Positions 1 to 7,540 of a DNA stretch of 47,231 bases are shown here, in pieces. The position numbers and the translations under genes were made by a program. Each line of letters starts with the position of its first letter. Positions within the stretch are counted from its first letter, which is position 1. Source of the stretch: an uncultured Kangiellaceae bacterium (GTDB lineage: Bacteria; Pseudomonadota; Gammaproteobacteria; Enterobacterales; Kangiellaceae); the NCBI GenBank assembly GCA_905479925.1, contig CAJQOL010000115.1, forward strand, positions 1 through 47,231. The letters are read 5' to 3'. Below the pieces are notes generated by a model. It was not told the DNA's origin and did not search any database. It was given only the letters and a program-made list of their open reading frames with translations.

Positions 1-177
1 CATCATTTTTCCTTATAGCTCTAACCTTTAATGAGGCAATTTATTCCCATTCAATTGGTCTGTAATATTAATTATTTTGATTGGCCGCTTTTCATAATAC
101 CGCCTCAAGCCCGTGAGTCAATGAACGTCAGCAGTGTGATGATTGTACTTGCTGAGAGATCAATGTATACCCGTGTT

Positions 178-1275
178 TTATACTTTGTCGCCTGTTTTTA
201 CGCCACGTGATAGCTCAGGCAATTTCACAAGTTTTTTAACTAAATCCCACGCGCACTGCTCCTTATCGAGGATATCACCGTCATTACAAGTGATAGCAAT
301 AACTGTATCGATTTCAGGAAATATGACAAGCAATGCATACCACAGTGTATTTGAGCCGTTATGCCATAATATCGGACCGACACCTAAATCTTCGGTCGAG
401 TCTACAATCCAACCGTAGGCATAATCATCTAGTGATGGCTGATGCAAACGTCTATAGGTTTCAGGTTGAAGCAATGCGCCGTTACCTAGAGCTCCTTGAA
501 GGTGTTCATTTCCAAATAGCACCATATCACTGAGGTTCATATGCATAGTGCCAGCCGGTCCCATTATTGGGGAGTTATCATCTTCGGCGCCTGAGCTGTA
601 GGTAAAAACTAGGACTTTCTTATGTCCTCTGGGCTGTTTAAGCTCGCCGCTTTCATCCTGAGGATGTCCAAAACCTCCGCTGCTAATTTCAAGTGGAGTT
701 AAAATCTCTCGTCGAATAAGCTCTTCCCAAGACATACCTGTCTTCTTTTCAGCCATTACGCCGGCTATCGTATAACTTACATTTGAGTACTCGAATACAT
801 TTCCCGGTACTGTTTCAGGCTCTTTTTGTAGTATTTTTATTACGGCGGATTCTCTTTCTCTCATCCGCTCTATACCTTCCTCTGGCCTCTTAAAGTTGGT
901 TAAGAAGGGAAAATTGGCAGGAACTCCCGCGGTATGCGTGAGTAACAGCTCTAACGTTACGTCGAACCAAGCCGCTTCGACTTCGTCACCCTCGGAAAAC
1001 GCTTCCTTGATTGTTGTACTCCAACTCAGTTCCCCCTTCTCAACCAATCGTGCAATCATCGTCGACGTAAAAGCTTTTGTAATAGAACCAATGTGCCATT
1101 TATCTTTATCGCACAGCAGAACTTTACTACCTTTTTTCCGCTCACCACTCACTGCAGTAGCAACTACCTCTCCGCTCTGAAAGATTGATACGCCGAGACC
1201 AATCAATCCAGTTGACTCTCTTTGGCTATCGACCAGTTCGCTCAGTTTGTGTTTGATATCTTGAGTACTTTTCAT
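178..1275 (-). CDS. Serine beta-lactamase-like hydrolase (class C / PBP-like fold)
   Basis: 365 aa of the beta-lactamase/transpeptidase-like superfamily (PF00144 type). The three active-site motifs are visible: S64-I-T-K67 (SxxK, nucleophile and base), Y163-S-N165 (YxN) and H305-N-G307 (the HxG/KTG-equivalent strand). Members are esterases, D-aminopeptidases, carboxylesterases or true beta-lactamases, so the substrate cannot be assigned. The N-terminus is charged and starts directly in the fold with no signal peptide or membrane segment, which argues against a periplasmic beta-lactamase and for a cytoplasmic esterase or peptidase. It stands alone: the next gene on the same strand lies over 400 bases upstream, and no strong ribosome-binding site precedes the ATG. 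Family is well supported, function is not. Confidence 0.88.
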   Translation of the reverse strand: MKSTQDIKHKLSELVDSQRESTGLIGLGVSIFQSGEVVATAVSGERKKGSKVLLCDKDKWHIGSITKAFTSTMIARLVEKGELSWSTTIKEAFSEGDEVEAAWFDVTLELLLTHTAGVPANFPFLTNFKRPEEGIERMRERESAVIKILQKEPETVPGNVFEYSNVSYTIAGVMAEKKTGMSWEELIRREILTPLEISSGGFGHPQDESGELKQPRGHKKVLVFTYSSGAEDDNSPIMGPAGTMHMNLSDMVLFGNEHLQGALGNGALLQPETYRRLHQPSLDDYAYGWIVDSTEDLGVGPILWHNGSNTLWYALLVIFPEIDTVIAITCNDGDILDKEQCAWDLVKKLVKLPELSRGVKTGDKV

Positions 1276-1690
1276 ATCACTAACAGCTTATTGATTAGAG
1301 TAAATGGCACGAAAACGAAACACTACCCGTCGTGTTTTTGGTTTGAATCGAAATTACTATGTTACATGCGGTGAAAGCTTTCGCAATCTTTTTTATGTGT
1401 GAATAATGGAGCTGAAACACTCAGAAGTTCCAGAATTGAGTCAGTCTATATCTGGCTACAGGTATACGGTCGACAAAAAAGAAGTTGGAAGGAATTGTCG
1501 GGGCTCAAGTACTTAGCTTGCTGCGTGGTTGCTATGTGGCTAAATACCTTCTATGAAGGGCTAATGTAAAACTCTTTGTATTAACTAATACAGTGTTTCC
1601 ATAAAGGCTTGTTTCCTGACATTTACAAGCCTTTAAGATCAAAATGCTGAACAAGTTACTGACAGTCTATAGTTTATGACCGTCGATAAT
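1276..1690. other. Intergenic stretch between the hydrolase and CBS-protein genes
   Basis: No convincing gene. It should hold the promoter of the leftward hydrolase gene and the 3' end of the CBS-protein transcript. The only clear structure is the inverted repeat at 1602-1635, listed separately. A 32-codon basic plus-strand reading frame (1304-1402) has no good ribosome-binding site and is not called. Confidence 0.6.
1602..1635 (-). terminator. Hairpin downstream of the DUF1538/PII-like/CBS operon
   Basis: A perfect 11-bp inverted repeat, TAAAGGCTTGT (1602-1612) and ACAAGCCTTTA (1625-1635), with a 12-base loop. It lies about 55 bases past the stop codon of the CBS gene in its direction of transcription, where a terminator or 3'-protecting stem-loop would sit. 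There is no long U tract, so intrinsic termination would be weak. Confidence 0.45.
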
Positions 1691-2092
1691 CTAGTTATCC
1701 ATTTCAAACCAAGGTATTAGAAGCTCCCTATAACCAACGACACCTAAAACTTTGCCACCCTCTGCGACAACGGTATGAGATAACCCAAAGTTGTCAAACA
1801 ATCTCGCGCAGTAACGAATGTTCATTTCAGGTTCTATAGTGATGACTGGCTTAGACATTATTTCATAGACATTCACCCTACTAACCGCCCTATTCTGAGC
1901 TAGTACCTTCTTTACAATATCCGAAAGCAGCACAACACCATAGGCATCGTGCTCATCTCGTTTTTTTACAATTAGAAGTTCAATTTCATGATCTCTAAAC
2001 GCATTGATAGCATCGGCAACGGTTGCGACACCGTCAATCTCCGCAAACTGTGTTCGCATTACATCACTGGCTTTAATTATCTTCTTAAGCAT
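1691..2092 (-). CDS. Tandem CBS-domain protein
   Basis: 133 aa, essentially two CBS motifs and nothing else. The first half (about 8-65) contains 'SDVMRTQFAEIDGVATVADA' and the second (about 75-130) contains 'YEIMSKPVITIEPEMNIRYC', both typical CBS openings. Paired CBS motifs form a Bateman module that binds adenine nucleotides (AMP, ATP, SAM, c-di-AMP in various families) and regulates partner transporters or enzymes. The start codon overlaps the stop of the PII-like gene by one base (TAATG), implying translational coupling. As last gene after two DUF1538 membrane proteins and a PII-like protein, its likely job is to sense energy state and gate the transporter. Ligand unknown. Confidence 0.88.
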   Translation of the reverse strand: MLKKIIKASDVMRTQFAEIDGVATVADAINAFRDHEIELLIVKKRDEHDAYGVVLLSDIVKKVLAQNRAVSRVNVYEIMSKPVITIEPEMNIRYCARLFDNFGLSHTVVAEGGKVLGVVGYRELLIPWFEMDN

Positions 2093-2442
2093 TACAAAAT
2101 CTCCTTTAATTCGGCCGTGATTTTTTCTTGTTGGTGTGCAACACCAACGGCATCCTCAACATCAATTTGGAAAGCTATGCCCTTACCTGGTTTAGTATCA
2201 AACTCACCAACGCGGCTAATCTCTTCCAAGATATGACGACTCAAATGCTCCTCAACCAAAAACAATAAAACATCCCTTTGGGTATCTAAAGTAAGACCAA
2301 AAAACGTTTTAGATTGTTCAAGGCCTTCTCCACGAGCACTAGTGATAACCGTAGCACCGGTCGCACCGGCACTCCTCGCCGCATCCATAACTTCATCGGT
2401 TTTATCATCTTCATTAAATACTACAATCATTTTAAAATGCAT
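2092..2442 (-). CDS. PII-like (GlnB-family fold) regulatory protein
   Basis: 116 aa with the ferredoxin-like pattern of PII-like proteins: an N-terminal strand (FKMIVVFNEDD), a helix, then 'SAGATGATVITSARGEG', which matches the glycine-rich run leading into the T-loop of PII. The classical PII T-loop uridylylation tyrosine is not evident, so it is better called PII-like than GlnB/GlnK. Such proteins are soluble trimers that bind nucleotides and dock on transporters. The ATG is preceded by a strong GAGGAG six bases upstream. It sits between the DUF1538 pair and the CBS gene in one operon, which supports regulation of that membrane complex rather than of nitrogen assimilation. Confidence 0.82.
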   Translation of the reverse strand: MHFKMIVVFNEDDKTDEVMDAARSAGATGATVITSARGEGLEQSKTFFGLTLDTQRDVLLFLVEEHLSRHILEEISRVGEFDTKPGKGIAFQIDVEDAVGVAHQQEKITAELKEIL

Positions 2443-2474
2443 GACTAACTCCTCACGCTTAAATTCAAATTATA

Positions 2475-3284
2475 CTACTTGCTTGTTAAGTGTTTTTCTT
2501 TAAAAAACCTATTCTTGGCCTCGGAAAGTTGAGCATAAGCCATAACCGACATGATTGGGAATAAACTCGCAAAAGCGATTAATCCGAAACCATCAATTAA
2601 CGGATTTCTACCGGGAACCGTTTCAGACAAACCTAAGCCTAATGCAGCGACTAAAGGAACAGTAACCGTTGACGTAGTAACGCCACCCGAGTCGTACGCT
2701 AAAGGAATAATCAACTTAGGCGCAAACCACGTTTGAATAACGACAACCACGTAACCAACGATTATATACCAATGGATCGGATCACCAACAACGATGCGAT
2801 AGCACCCCAAAGATATCCCGATGGCAACTCCCATTGCGACGGCTAGCCTTAAGCCCCAGACACCAATCGCTCCACCAGATACATCGTTAGCCTTAATAGC
2901 GACTGCAATGAGTGATGGTTCCGCAATAGTGGTACTAAATCCAATAGAAAAAGCAAAGATATAAATCCAATAGTAATCTTTCCAATCAATGTTCTCTAGC
3001 AGCTTTGTACTCGCTTGTGCGCCGTGAATAAACTCTGGATTGGTAAGCTGCTCGGCCATTAACCTACCCAATGGAAATAACGCCCACTTGAGTCCGACCA
3101 AAAACAGTGAAAGCCCCACTAACACCCATACGAATCCAAAAATAATCTGCATTAGATTTGCGGGTTTTTTACGAATGACCGCAAACTGAAAACCAAAGAT
3201 AATGGCGGCAATTGGTAGCACATCTTTTACCGTACTTAAGGTGACGGCAAATAATTCTGTCGGTATTTCGGTAATCCAATCCAT
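2475..3284 (-). CDS. DUF1538 membrane protein, second subunit
   Basis: 269 aa, polytopic (about six to seven hydrophobic segments). It carries two signature stretches shared with its upstream neighbour: 'FSIGFSTTIAEPSLIAVA' and '[17 protein letters not shown]'. These identify DUF1538. Published work on a Halomonas pair called UmpAB reports that two DUF1538 proteins together act as a Na+(Li+,K+)/H+ antiporter, so a two-subunit cation/proton antiporter in the inner membrane is the best guess. The start codon directly abuts the TAA of the upstream DUF1538 gene, so the two are coupled. The C-terminus is a short lysine-rich cytoplasmic tail. Ion specificity cannot be read from the sequence. Confidence 0.85.
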   Translation of the reverse strand: MDWITEIPTELFAVTLSTVKDVLPIAAIIFGFQFAVIRKKPANLMQIIFGFVWVLVGLSLFLVGLKWALFPLGRLMAEQLTNPEFIHGAQASTKLLENIDWKDYYWIYIFAFSIGFSTTIAEPSLIAVAIKANDVSGGAIGVWGLRLAVAMGVAIGISLGCYRIVVGDPIHWYIIVGYVVVVIQTWFAPKLIIPLAYDSGGVTTSTVTVPLVAALGLGLSETVPGRNPLIDGFGLIAFASLFPIMSVMAYAQLSEAKNRFFKEKHLTSK

Positions 3285-4019
3285 TTAGATCACCATTCCA
3301 TAGGCCATGACAAAAATGATAGGAGTAAGAGAAGCAAACGCAATTAATCCAAATCCGTCAATCATTGGATTTCGACCTTTAATAGAGGACGCTAATCCTA
3401 CTCCAAGCGCAGTAACTAACGGAACAGTAATTGTTGAAGTGGTTACACCGCCAGAATCATATGCGATGCCAATGATTTCTTTGGGTGCAAACATAGTCAT
3501 GATCACAACTAACAAATAGCCACCTATAATAATCCACTGAATAGGCCAGCCTTTGAGGATTCTGACAACGCCAATAACAATCGCAATACCAACGGAAAAT
3601 GCTACGGTGAAGCGCAATCCATTGGCGTAGGACAATTTAGATTGCTCGGTTGCTTCAATCATTCCACCTGAAGCGGCAACATCGGAAGCTTCTGCTGCCA
3701 CGGCAATAAGCGCAGGTTCAGCAACAGTGGTACCAAAACCAAGGGAAAAAGCAAAAACTATAAGCCAAAAGATGCTCCCTTTTTTTGCAAAGGCATGGGC
3801 CATGGACTCCCCAATAGGAAATAAACCTTGCTCAAGTCCATGGATAAAAAAGGTTAATCCAAGGATGACAAATAACACCCCGGTTAATAGACGGCTAATG
3901 TTAGGTAACGATTGCTCTAATACGACAAATTCAAAAAAAACCACTACGAGCAAAATCGGTAGCAGATCACGTAGGCTACCAACCATGGACACTAGTAGTT
4001 TCTGTACAGTCTTCTGCAA
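3285..4019 (-). CDS. DUF1538 membrane protein, first subunit
   Basis: 244 aa, about six membrane segments, paralogue of the next gene. The shared signatures are '[18 protein letters not shown]' and '[17 protein letters not shown]'; polar residues (T, E, D, S) inside otherwise hydrophobic stretches suit an ion path. The start is TTG, chosen because AAGGA lies eight bases upstream and no better ATG precedes the first membrane segment. It is first gene of a four-gene operon (DUF1538, DUF1538, PII-like, CBS). Probable partner in a two-component cation/proton antiporter by analogy with UmpAB of Halomonas; the regulatory genes behind it suggest nucleotide-controlled activity. Confidence 0.85.
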   Translation of the reverse strand: MQKTVQKLLVSMVGSLRDLLPILLVVVFFEFVVLEQSLPNISRLLTGVLFVILGLTFFIHGLEQGLFPIGESMAHAFAKKGSIFWLIVFAFSLGFGTTVAEPALIAVAAEASDVAASGGMIEATEQSKLSYANGLRFTVAFSVGIAIVIGVVRILKGWPIQWIIIGGYLLVVIMTMFAPKEIIGIAYDSGGVTTSTITVPLVTALGVGLASSIKGRNPMIDGFGLIAFASLTPIIFVMAYGMVI

Positions 4020-4225
4020 CTCTGATTCCTTCTGATGATTTATTTTTCTTCGGTGATTGAGCTGGTAGTAACGTCAATATTTATTTAGATTAGATTTTAA
4101 TCAGAGAAACTGCAACAGCTTACTGACTAGCATTTGATATAGATCAATGGATTGATAAGTATTAGCAAATTCGCAGGCATTGAAGCCTTGGGACGTGCGT
4201 TAAGCCAGAGAATTATGGGAGCGAA

Positions 4226-4261
4226 AAGCAAGAAACAAAGCAAGAAACAAAGAAAGAAACG
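4226..4261. repeat. Three-copy 12-bp purine-rich tandem repeat
   Basis: Unit AAGCAAGAAACA occurs twice exactly (4226-4237, 4238-4249), followed by a third copy with two changes (4250-4261). All bases but one C or two per unit are purines, so the minus strand is a pyrimidine tract following the hairpin of the DUF599 gene. Confidence 0.8.
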
Positions 4262-4263
4262 AA

Positions 4264-4288
4264 GCCCGGTTAAAAGTAATAATCGGGC
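4264..4288 (-). terminator. Hairpin downstream of the DUF599 gene
   Basis: GCCCG (4264-4268) pairs with CGGGC (4284-4288); the stem extends inward by a wobble and three A-T pairs. It lies 47 bases past the DUF599 stop codon on the minus strand and is followed there by a T/C-rich run rather than a clean T tract, so termination efficiency is uncertain. Confidence 0.45.
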
Positions 4289-4334
4289 AATAAGCAATAA
4301 GCGATGAGTAAGGTTGGTGTTAGTTTAGGACTCA

Positions 4335-5024
4335 CTATTTGGCGTAGGTAACTGCGGATCTCATAGCCTGCAATGTACGAGATTGAAACTCCCTACGATA
4401 GAGCACACCAACCACCCAAGCGGTCATTAACATGAATAGTATAGGATGAATAAACCAGGCGATTGTAGCCATGGAAAAGGTGTATGAACGTAAGCCATAA
4501 TTAAAGGACTTGTTAGCTAATGTAAGCAGCCGATTAGAAGCTTCAATAAAATGCTTTGAAGAGTCAGAACCCGGCTCTGGCGCTGCGCCAAACATCACTA
4601 TTGAGAAATTGTACTGTCTGACAGCCCAAGAAAACTTAAAAAATGCGTAGACGAAAATAAAGATCATGATCAAAATCTTAGTTTCCCAACTTGACTGACT
4701 ATGTTCTGCAACAAAAGGAAGCGCTTGTGCCAGACGCAATGCATCATCGGACGCGCCTAAAACTGCGAGTAAACCAGCCAATATGATGATGGTGGTTGAC
4801 GCGAAAAAAGTGCCTGTTCGTTGTAAACCAACTAAAGCGGTTACGTCCGCGATTTTAATATCTCGAGTCAACATGGAGCTCATCCAATAGCTTCGTAGCT
4901 CCGTAAGACTTTGGGATAAATTGGGGACGCGGGTCATTTTGTAATTGGCATACGCGGTATAACCGGACCAGCAAACTAGAAACCATGCGAGAGCAATCCA
5001 ATCTAAGAGCGGAAAAATAGTCAC
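4335..5024 (-). CDS. DUF599 family membrane protein
   Basis: 229 aa with four hydrophobic segments (about 7-25, 75-93, 112-132 and 185-207) and the conserved DUF599 pattern 'SYWMSSMLTRDIKIADVTAL' after the first segment, then 'FKFSWAVRQYNFS'. DUF599 proteins are inner-membrane proteins without a known function. The start is GTG: AGAGGA lies seven bases upstream and the first membrane helix begins right after. It is a single-gene unit with intergenic gaps over 300 bases on both sides, followed by a hairpin. Family assignment is firm, function unknown. Confidence 0.85.
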   Translation of the reverse strand: MTIFPLLDWIALAWFLVCWSGYTAYANYKMTRVPNLSQSLTELRSYWMSSMLTRDIKIADVTALVGLQRTGTFFASTTIIILAGLLAVLGASDDALRLAQALPFVAEHSQSSWETKILIMIFIFVYAFFKFSWAVRQYNFSIVMFGAAPEPGSDSSKHFIEASNRLLTLANKSFNYGLRSYTFSMATIAWFIHPILFMLMTAWVVGVLYRREFQSRTLQAMRSAVTYAK

Positions 5025-5513
5025 TGATAAGTCCTCTTGCTTGTTACGTCATTAGTTCAATTAGATCAGCTAGACCAGCTAGATCAGCTAGATCAGTCAG
5101 ATAATAAGTAATCTTAAGTCTATCAGAAAAACACACTATTAGCCGTTGTAAACAAGTTTTTGATGGCTAGGACTAGCAACATTTTTAGTAAGTGATGAAA
5201 GCATTGGGCAGGTACTAAGGAAAGTATTAAGAAAAGGAAAAGGAATAGGAATACGGATAGAAATTAGAACTATAACTAGGTTCAAGTAACGAGGGCTTAC
5301 GACGCAATTTAGAATATTGAACTAGATCTAGCTAAGCCTACCTAGAAGAATCGCAATTCTCATCACAGTAAATTCTTAGCTCATCAGATTTTGAAGACAA
5401 CCTATGGTCAACATAGCAACTTGACGAGCGTTGTCCGTCTTTACAAACTAGAAAGCCAAGATATCTAAATCAGAGCCTATCCTCTCGTAAAACGCTAAAG
5501 ATGACCTATAGGT
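5025..5513. other. Intergenic stretch rich in CTAG and short repeats
   Basis: No gene seen on either strand. It holds a 9-bp tandem repeat just upstream of the DUF599 start and a palindrome CTAGATCTAG at 5322-5331. CTAG, rare in many enterobacterial genomes, is frequent here. Nothing identifies an RNA gene. Confidence 0.6.
5064..5099. repeat. Four-copy 9-bp tandem repeat GATCAGCTA
   Basis: Copies at 5064-5072, 5073-5081 (one change), 5082-5090 and 5091-5099 (two changes). The array lies 40-75 bases upstream of the GTG start of the DUF599 gene, in its promoter or leader region. Each unit contains AGCT, and the junctions create CTAGATCAG. It could be a regulatory iteron-like array or simple slippage. 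Confidence 0.85.
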
Positions 5514-5738
5514 TTACCTAATCGGGGTTATGTTTCCACTATAAGAAGTGACTTCTTGTGCTATTTCATAACCGGCTTGAACGATTGGACTGAGTGAAAT
5601 ATTTTGTTCTTCGCAACTACTTTGCAGATTGCTAGGTAACAACATTTGTCCGCAGCACCCACAGGCTTTTATCTTAATCTTACCTTTTTGAAATAACGTC
5701 CACTGGTGAGTTGTTTGTTGTTTTGCTGGCTGTTTCAT
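5514..5738 (-). CDS. Small cysteine-containing hypothetical protein
   Basis: 74 aa, not recognised. The first 24 residues are basic and glutamine-rich, followed by a 'CGCCGQ' cluster (C27, C29, C30) and a further cysteine at about 42, which could bind a metal or iron-sulfur cluster. There is no signal peptide or membrane segment. The case for a real gene is a good ribosome-binding site (AAGGA about seven bases before the ATG) and a perfect inverted repeat 15-49 bases upstream, where an operator could sit. It is flanked by gaps and appears to be monocistronic. A zinc-ribbon-like or metal-responsive small protein is possible but unproven. Confidence 0.6.
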   Translation of the reverse strand: MKQPAKQQTTHQWTLFQKGKIKIKACGCCGQMLLPSNLQSSCEEQNISLSPIVQAGYEIAQEVTSYSGNITPIR

Positions 5739-5752
5739 GTCAATTCCTTCGA

Positions 5753-5787
5753 CTAACTAGTTGGTGTGTGAATAATGAACTAGTTAG
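5753..5787 (-). promoter_or_regulatory. Inverted repeat upstream of the small Cys protein
   Basis: Perfect 10-bp inverted repeat CTAACTAGTT (5753-5762) and AACTAGTTAG (5778-5787) separated by 15 bases, ending 14 bases from the start codon of the 74-aa gene. Each arm contains the palindrome AACTAGTT, so a dimeric repressor could bind each arm. As RNA it would form a hairpin close to the ribosome-binding site. Confidence 0.4.
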
Positions 5788-5964
5788 CTAAAGGGAAAAA
5801 GTGGTTAAATAATCGATACGCTGTGAGCGATCTCTTACACTGATGTAAGTTGCTAGCAGTTTGCAATGCAGGAAAAAGTTAGCGCTAGCCTGTCCAGCGA
5901 TTATTTGACGCTTTGGCCAGATACAACGAGCACTTTCTTGAGTTCTTAATTCTTCTTTCTTGGT

Positions 5965-7398
5965 CTAGCCCTCTTTATCCTCAAGCGCCTCTAGTCTAGC
6001 CGCCACTTCCTCATTTAGATGATTAAGTTCCATTGCTATACGATAAGCTTGTTTTGCTTTCTGCATTTGTCCCAATTCTTGATAGGTTATGCCAATAGAG
6101 TAATAAGCATCCGATGAGTCAGGATGATTTTTAATATTTAGCTCAAACAACGCCAGGGCTTTATCTTGGTCAACATGCAACCACTTAAGTGCAAGTTTAT
6201 TGACCATTTGTTCTGACGGTAAGAAGGCTAAATTATGCTTCTGGTTAAACTTTACGAAATGGCTTATTAGCATTTCTGCGTCCGGTAAATTAGTCCAAAG
6301 ATGCGGAATTTTAAACCCCGAAAAAACCGATAATAATCCATAGTAGCTACCAACCAAAGGCAGTGATAGATGGTCTTCATCTAAAAACTCCCGAAACTCA
6401 AAATCCGTTGTTTCTATCTTGCTCTGGTCAGGCTTGTTCTGTTCGGCCTTGTTTCGATTGCGATTGTCTTGATTCTTCAGGTCTTGATTCTGTAGGTCTT
6501 GATTGCGCTTATTCTGATTGCGCAAATCTTGACAATGTTTAATCTGTTCAATCGTTGCTGACAAAGCGACCAACCTTTCATTAAAGCCTGATAGTTGTGG
6601 GTTGTTTGCCGCAGCTAGAAATAACCTTCCCTGTAATTGACGTTTGCTCTTAAACTGTTCTGCTATCACATAATCGTCCCACCATATACTTGGATCAAGC
6701 GCTATAGTCGCGTTAAAAAAATTAGGCTGTTCTAGATAACAGGAAAGGCCAAATAAACCACCTAGCGAATGCCCTAGTAATAATCGATAATCGGAAGTCC
6801 GGTAAGATTTATCAATACGAGGAACAAGTTCTTTTTTGATAAACCGAGTAAACTCAGCGGCTCCACCACTAACCGCAAATTTCTCTGAGGTTCTACCATC
6901 AATGCCAACAAGTGACTTAGTAGGTGTCATGTTTCTTAATCGATCGAGGTTAATAGATTTTGTCCGTTTGTTGAGAGATGTGTGGGTGATTTTGCTCGCG
7001 CTCTTGATATTGTTAATGCCGACTAAAATAACTTCTGGAATCTGATAATTTCCGTCATCTGAATTACTCATAACGTCAAGCATAGAGCGAAGTTGTTGAA
7101 AGTGTTTTTCTGCATCAAGCAGATAAATAACCGGGTATTGCTGTGGCGAGAATAACTGGCAATGGTAAGACTTGGGTAACCCAATAATGATACTGCGTTT
7201 TTGTTTAAGAACGTCTGAGTGAATTGTTAACTCTATCACTCGTGAAGGGGAATTATTTCCCCGTACATTGGCGGTTTTATTTGAACCAGCATCTGATTTC
7301 GAACGAGTATCTCTGGTGCTTTTTACTTTTGCTTTAGCATCAGAAAACCAATCGGAAAAACGTTTAGTCTTGTTCGCTTTTTGGGTCGACTTTTTCAT
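5965..7398 (-). CDS. Esterase (Fes/esterase-D-like alpha/beta hydrolase) with C-terminal TPR
   Basis: 477 aa. Residues about 52-290 form an esterase-like alpha/beta hydrolase domain (PF00756 type): 'PVIYLLDAEKHF' near 89-100, nucleophile elbow G209-H-S211-L-G-G, and 'DPSIWW' at 235-240. A candidate catalytic His is H343 in 'DEDHLSLP', as in enterobactin-esterase and esterase-D relatives. Between the nucleophile and His lies an N/Q/D/K-rich repetitive insert (about 289-327). The C-terminus (about 395-470) holds TPR-like helices, including 'DAYYSIGITYQELGQMQKAK'. No signal peptide is seen; the N-terminus is very basic. TPR-fused esterases of this kind are widespread and uncharacterised; the substrate is unknown. 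Confidence 0.82.
   Translation of the reverse strand: MKKSTQKANKTKRFSDWFSDAKAKVKSTRDTRSKSDAGSNKTANVRGNNSPSRVIELTIHSDVLKQKRSIIIGLPKSYHCQLFSPQQYPVIYLLDAEKHFQQLRSMLDVMSNSDDGNYQIPEVILVGINNIKSASKITHTSLNKRTKSINLDRLRNMTPTKSLVGIDGRTSEKFAVSGGAAEFTRFIKKELVPRIDKSYRTSDYRLLLGHSLGGLFGLSCYLEQPNFFNATIALDPSIWWDDYVIAEQFKSKRQLQGRLFLAAANNPQLSGFNERLVALSATIEQIKHCQDLRNQNKRNQDLQNQDLKNQDNRNRNKAEQNKPDQSKIETTDFEFREFLDEDHLSLPLVGSYYGLLSVFSGFKIPHLWTNLPDAEMLISHFVKFNQKHNLAFLPSEQMVNKLALKWLHVDQDKALALFELNIKNHPDSSDAYYSIGITYQELGQMQKAKQAYRIAMELNHLNEEVAARLEALEDKEG
6418..6534 (-). repeat. In-frame N/Q-rich low-complexity repeat within the esterase gene
   Basis: Encodes residues about 289-327 of the esterase as iterated RNQ/NQDL/NQDN units (for example 'RNQDLQNQDLKNQDNRN'). 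At the DNA level it is an imperfect ~15-bp tandem repeat built on TCTTGATT (plus strand). It interrupts the hydrolase domain before the presumed catalytic His, probably as a surface loop, and should be prone to length variation between strains. Confidence 0.75.
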
Positions 7399-7445
7399 CT
7401 CATAAAATCAACTCTTGTATTCGAAATTCACTACAGGATTTAGCC

Positions 7446-7492
7446 ATCACCTTTACGTTTTCTTCTACTTTTATTATCTGAGTAAAGGTGAT
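7446..7492. terminator. Inverted repeat between the beta-helix lipoprotein and esterase genes
   Basis: Perfect 11-bp inverted repeat ATCACCTTTAC (7446-7456) and GTAAAGGTGAT (7482-7492) with a 25-base loop. It sits 49 bases past the stop of the 7541-10111 gene and about 50 bases upstream of the esterase start. No T tract follows on the minus strand, so it may be a terminator stem-loop or an operator of the esterase gene. Confidence 0.4.
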
Positions 7493-7540
7493 CGTTCTCT
7501 TAAGCGAATAAACCCGTCTATTGTTATTGAGGGGCTTCTG

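Larger units (their letters stand above)
4020..4334. other. Intergenic stretch with short tandem repeat and hairpin
   Basis: No gene seen. It should contain the promoter of the leftward DUF1538 operon near 4020-4130 and the 3' end of the DUF599 transcript near 4264-4334. A 12-bp tandem repeat (4226-4261) and a hairpin (4264-4288) are listed separately. Confidence 0.6.

Noticed and set aside
1304..1402. 32-codon basic reading frame on the plus strand in the 1276-1690 gap
   Set aside because: Weak ribosome-binding site, no recognisable motif, too short to distinguish from chance.
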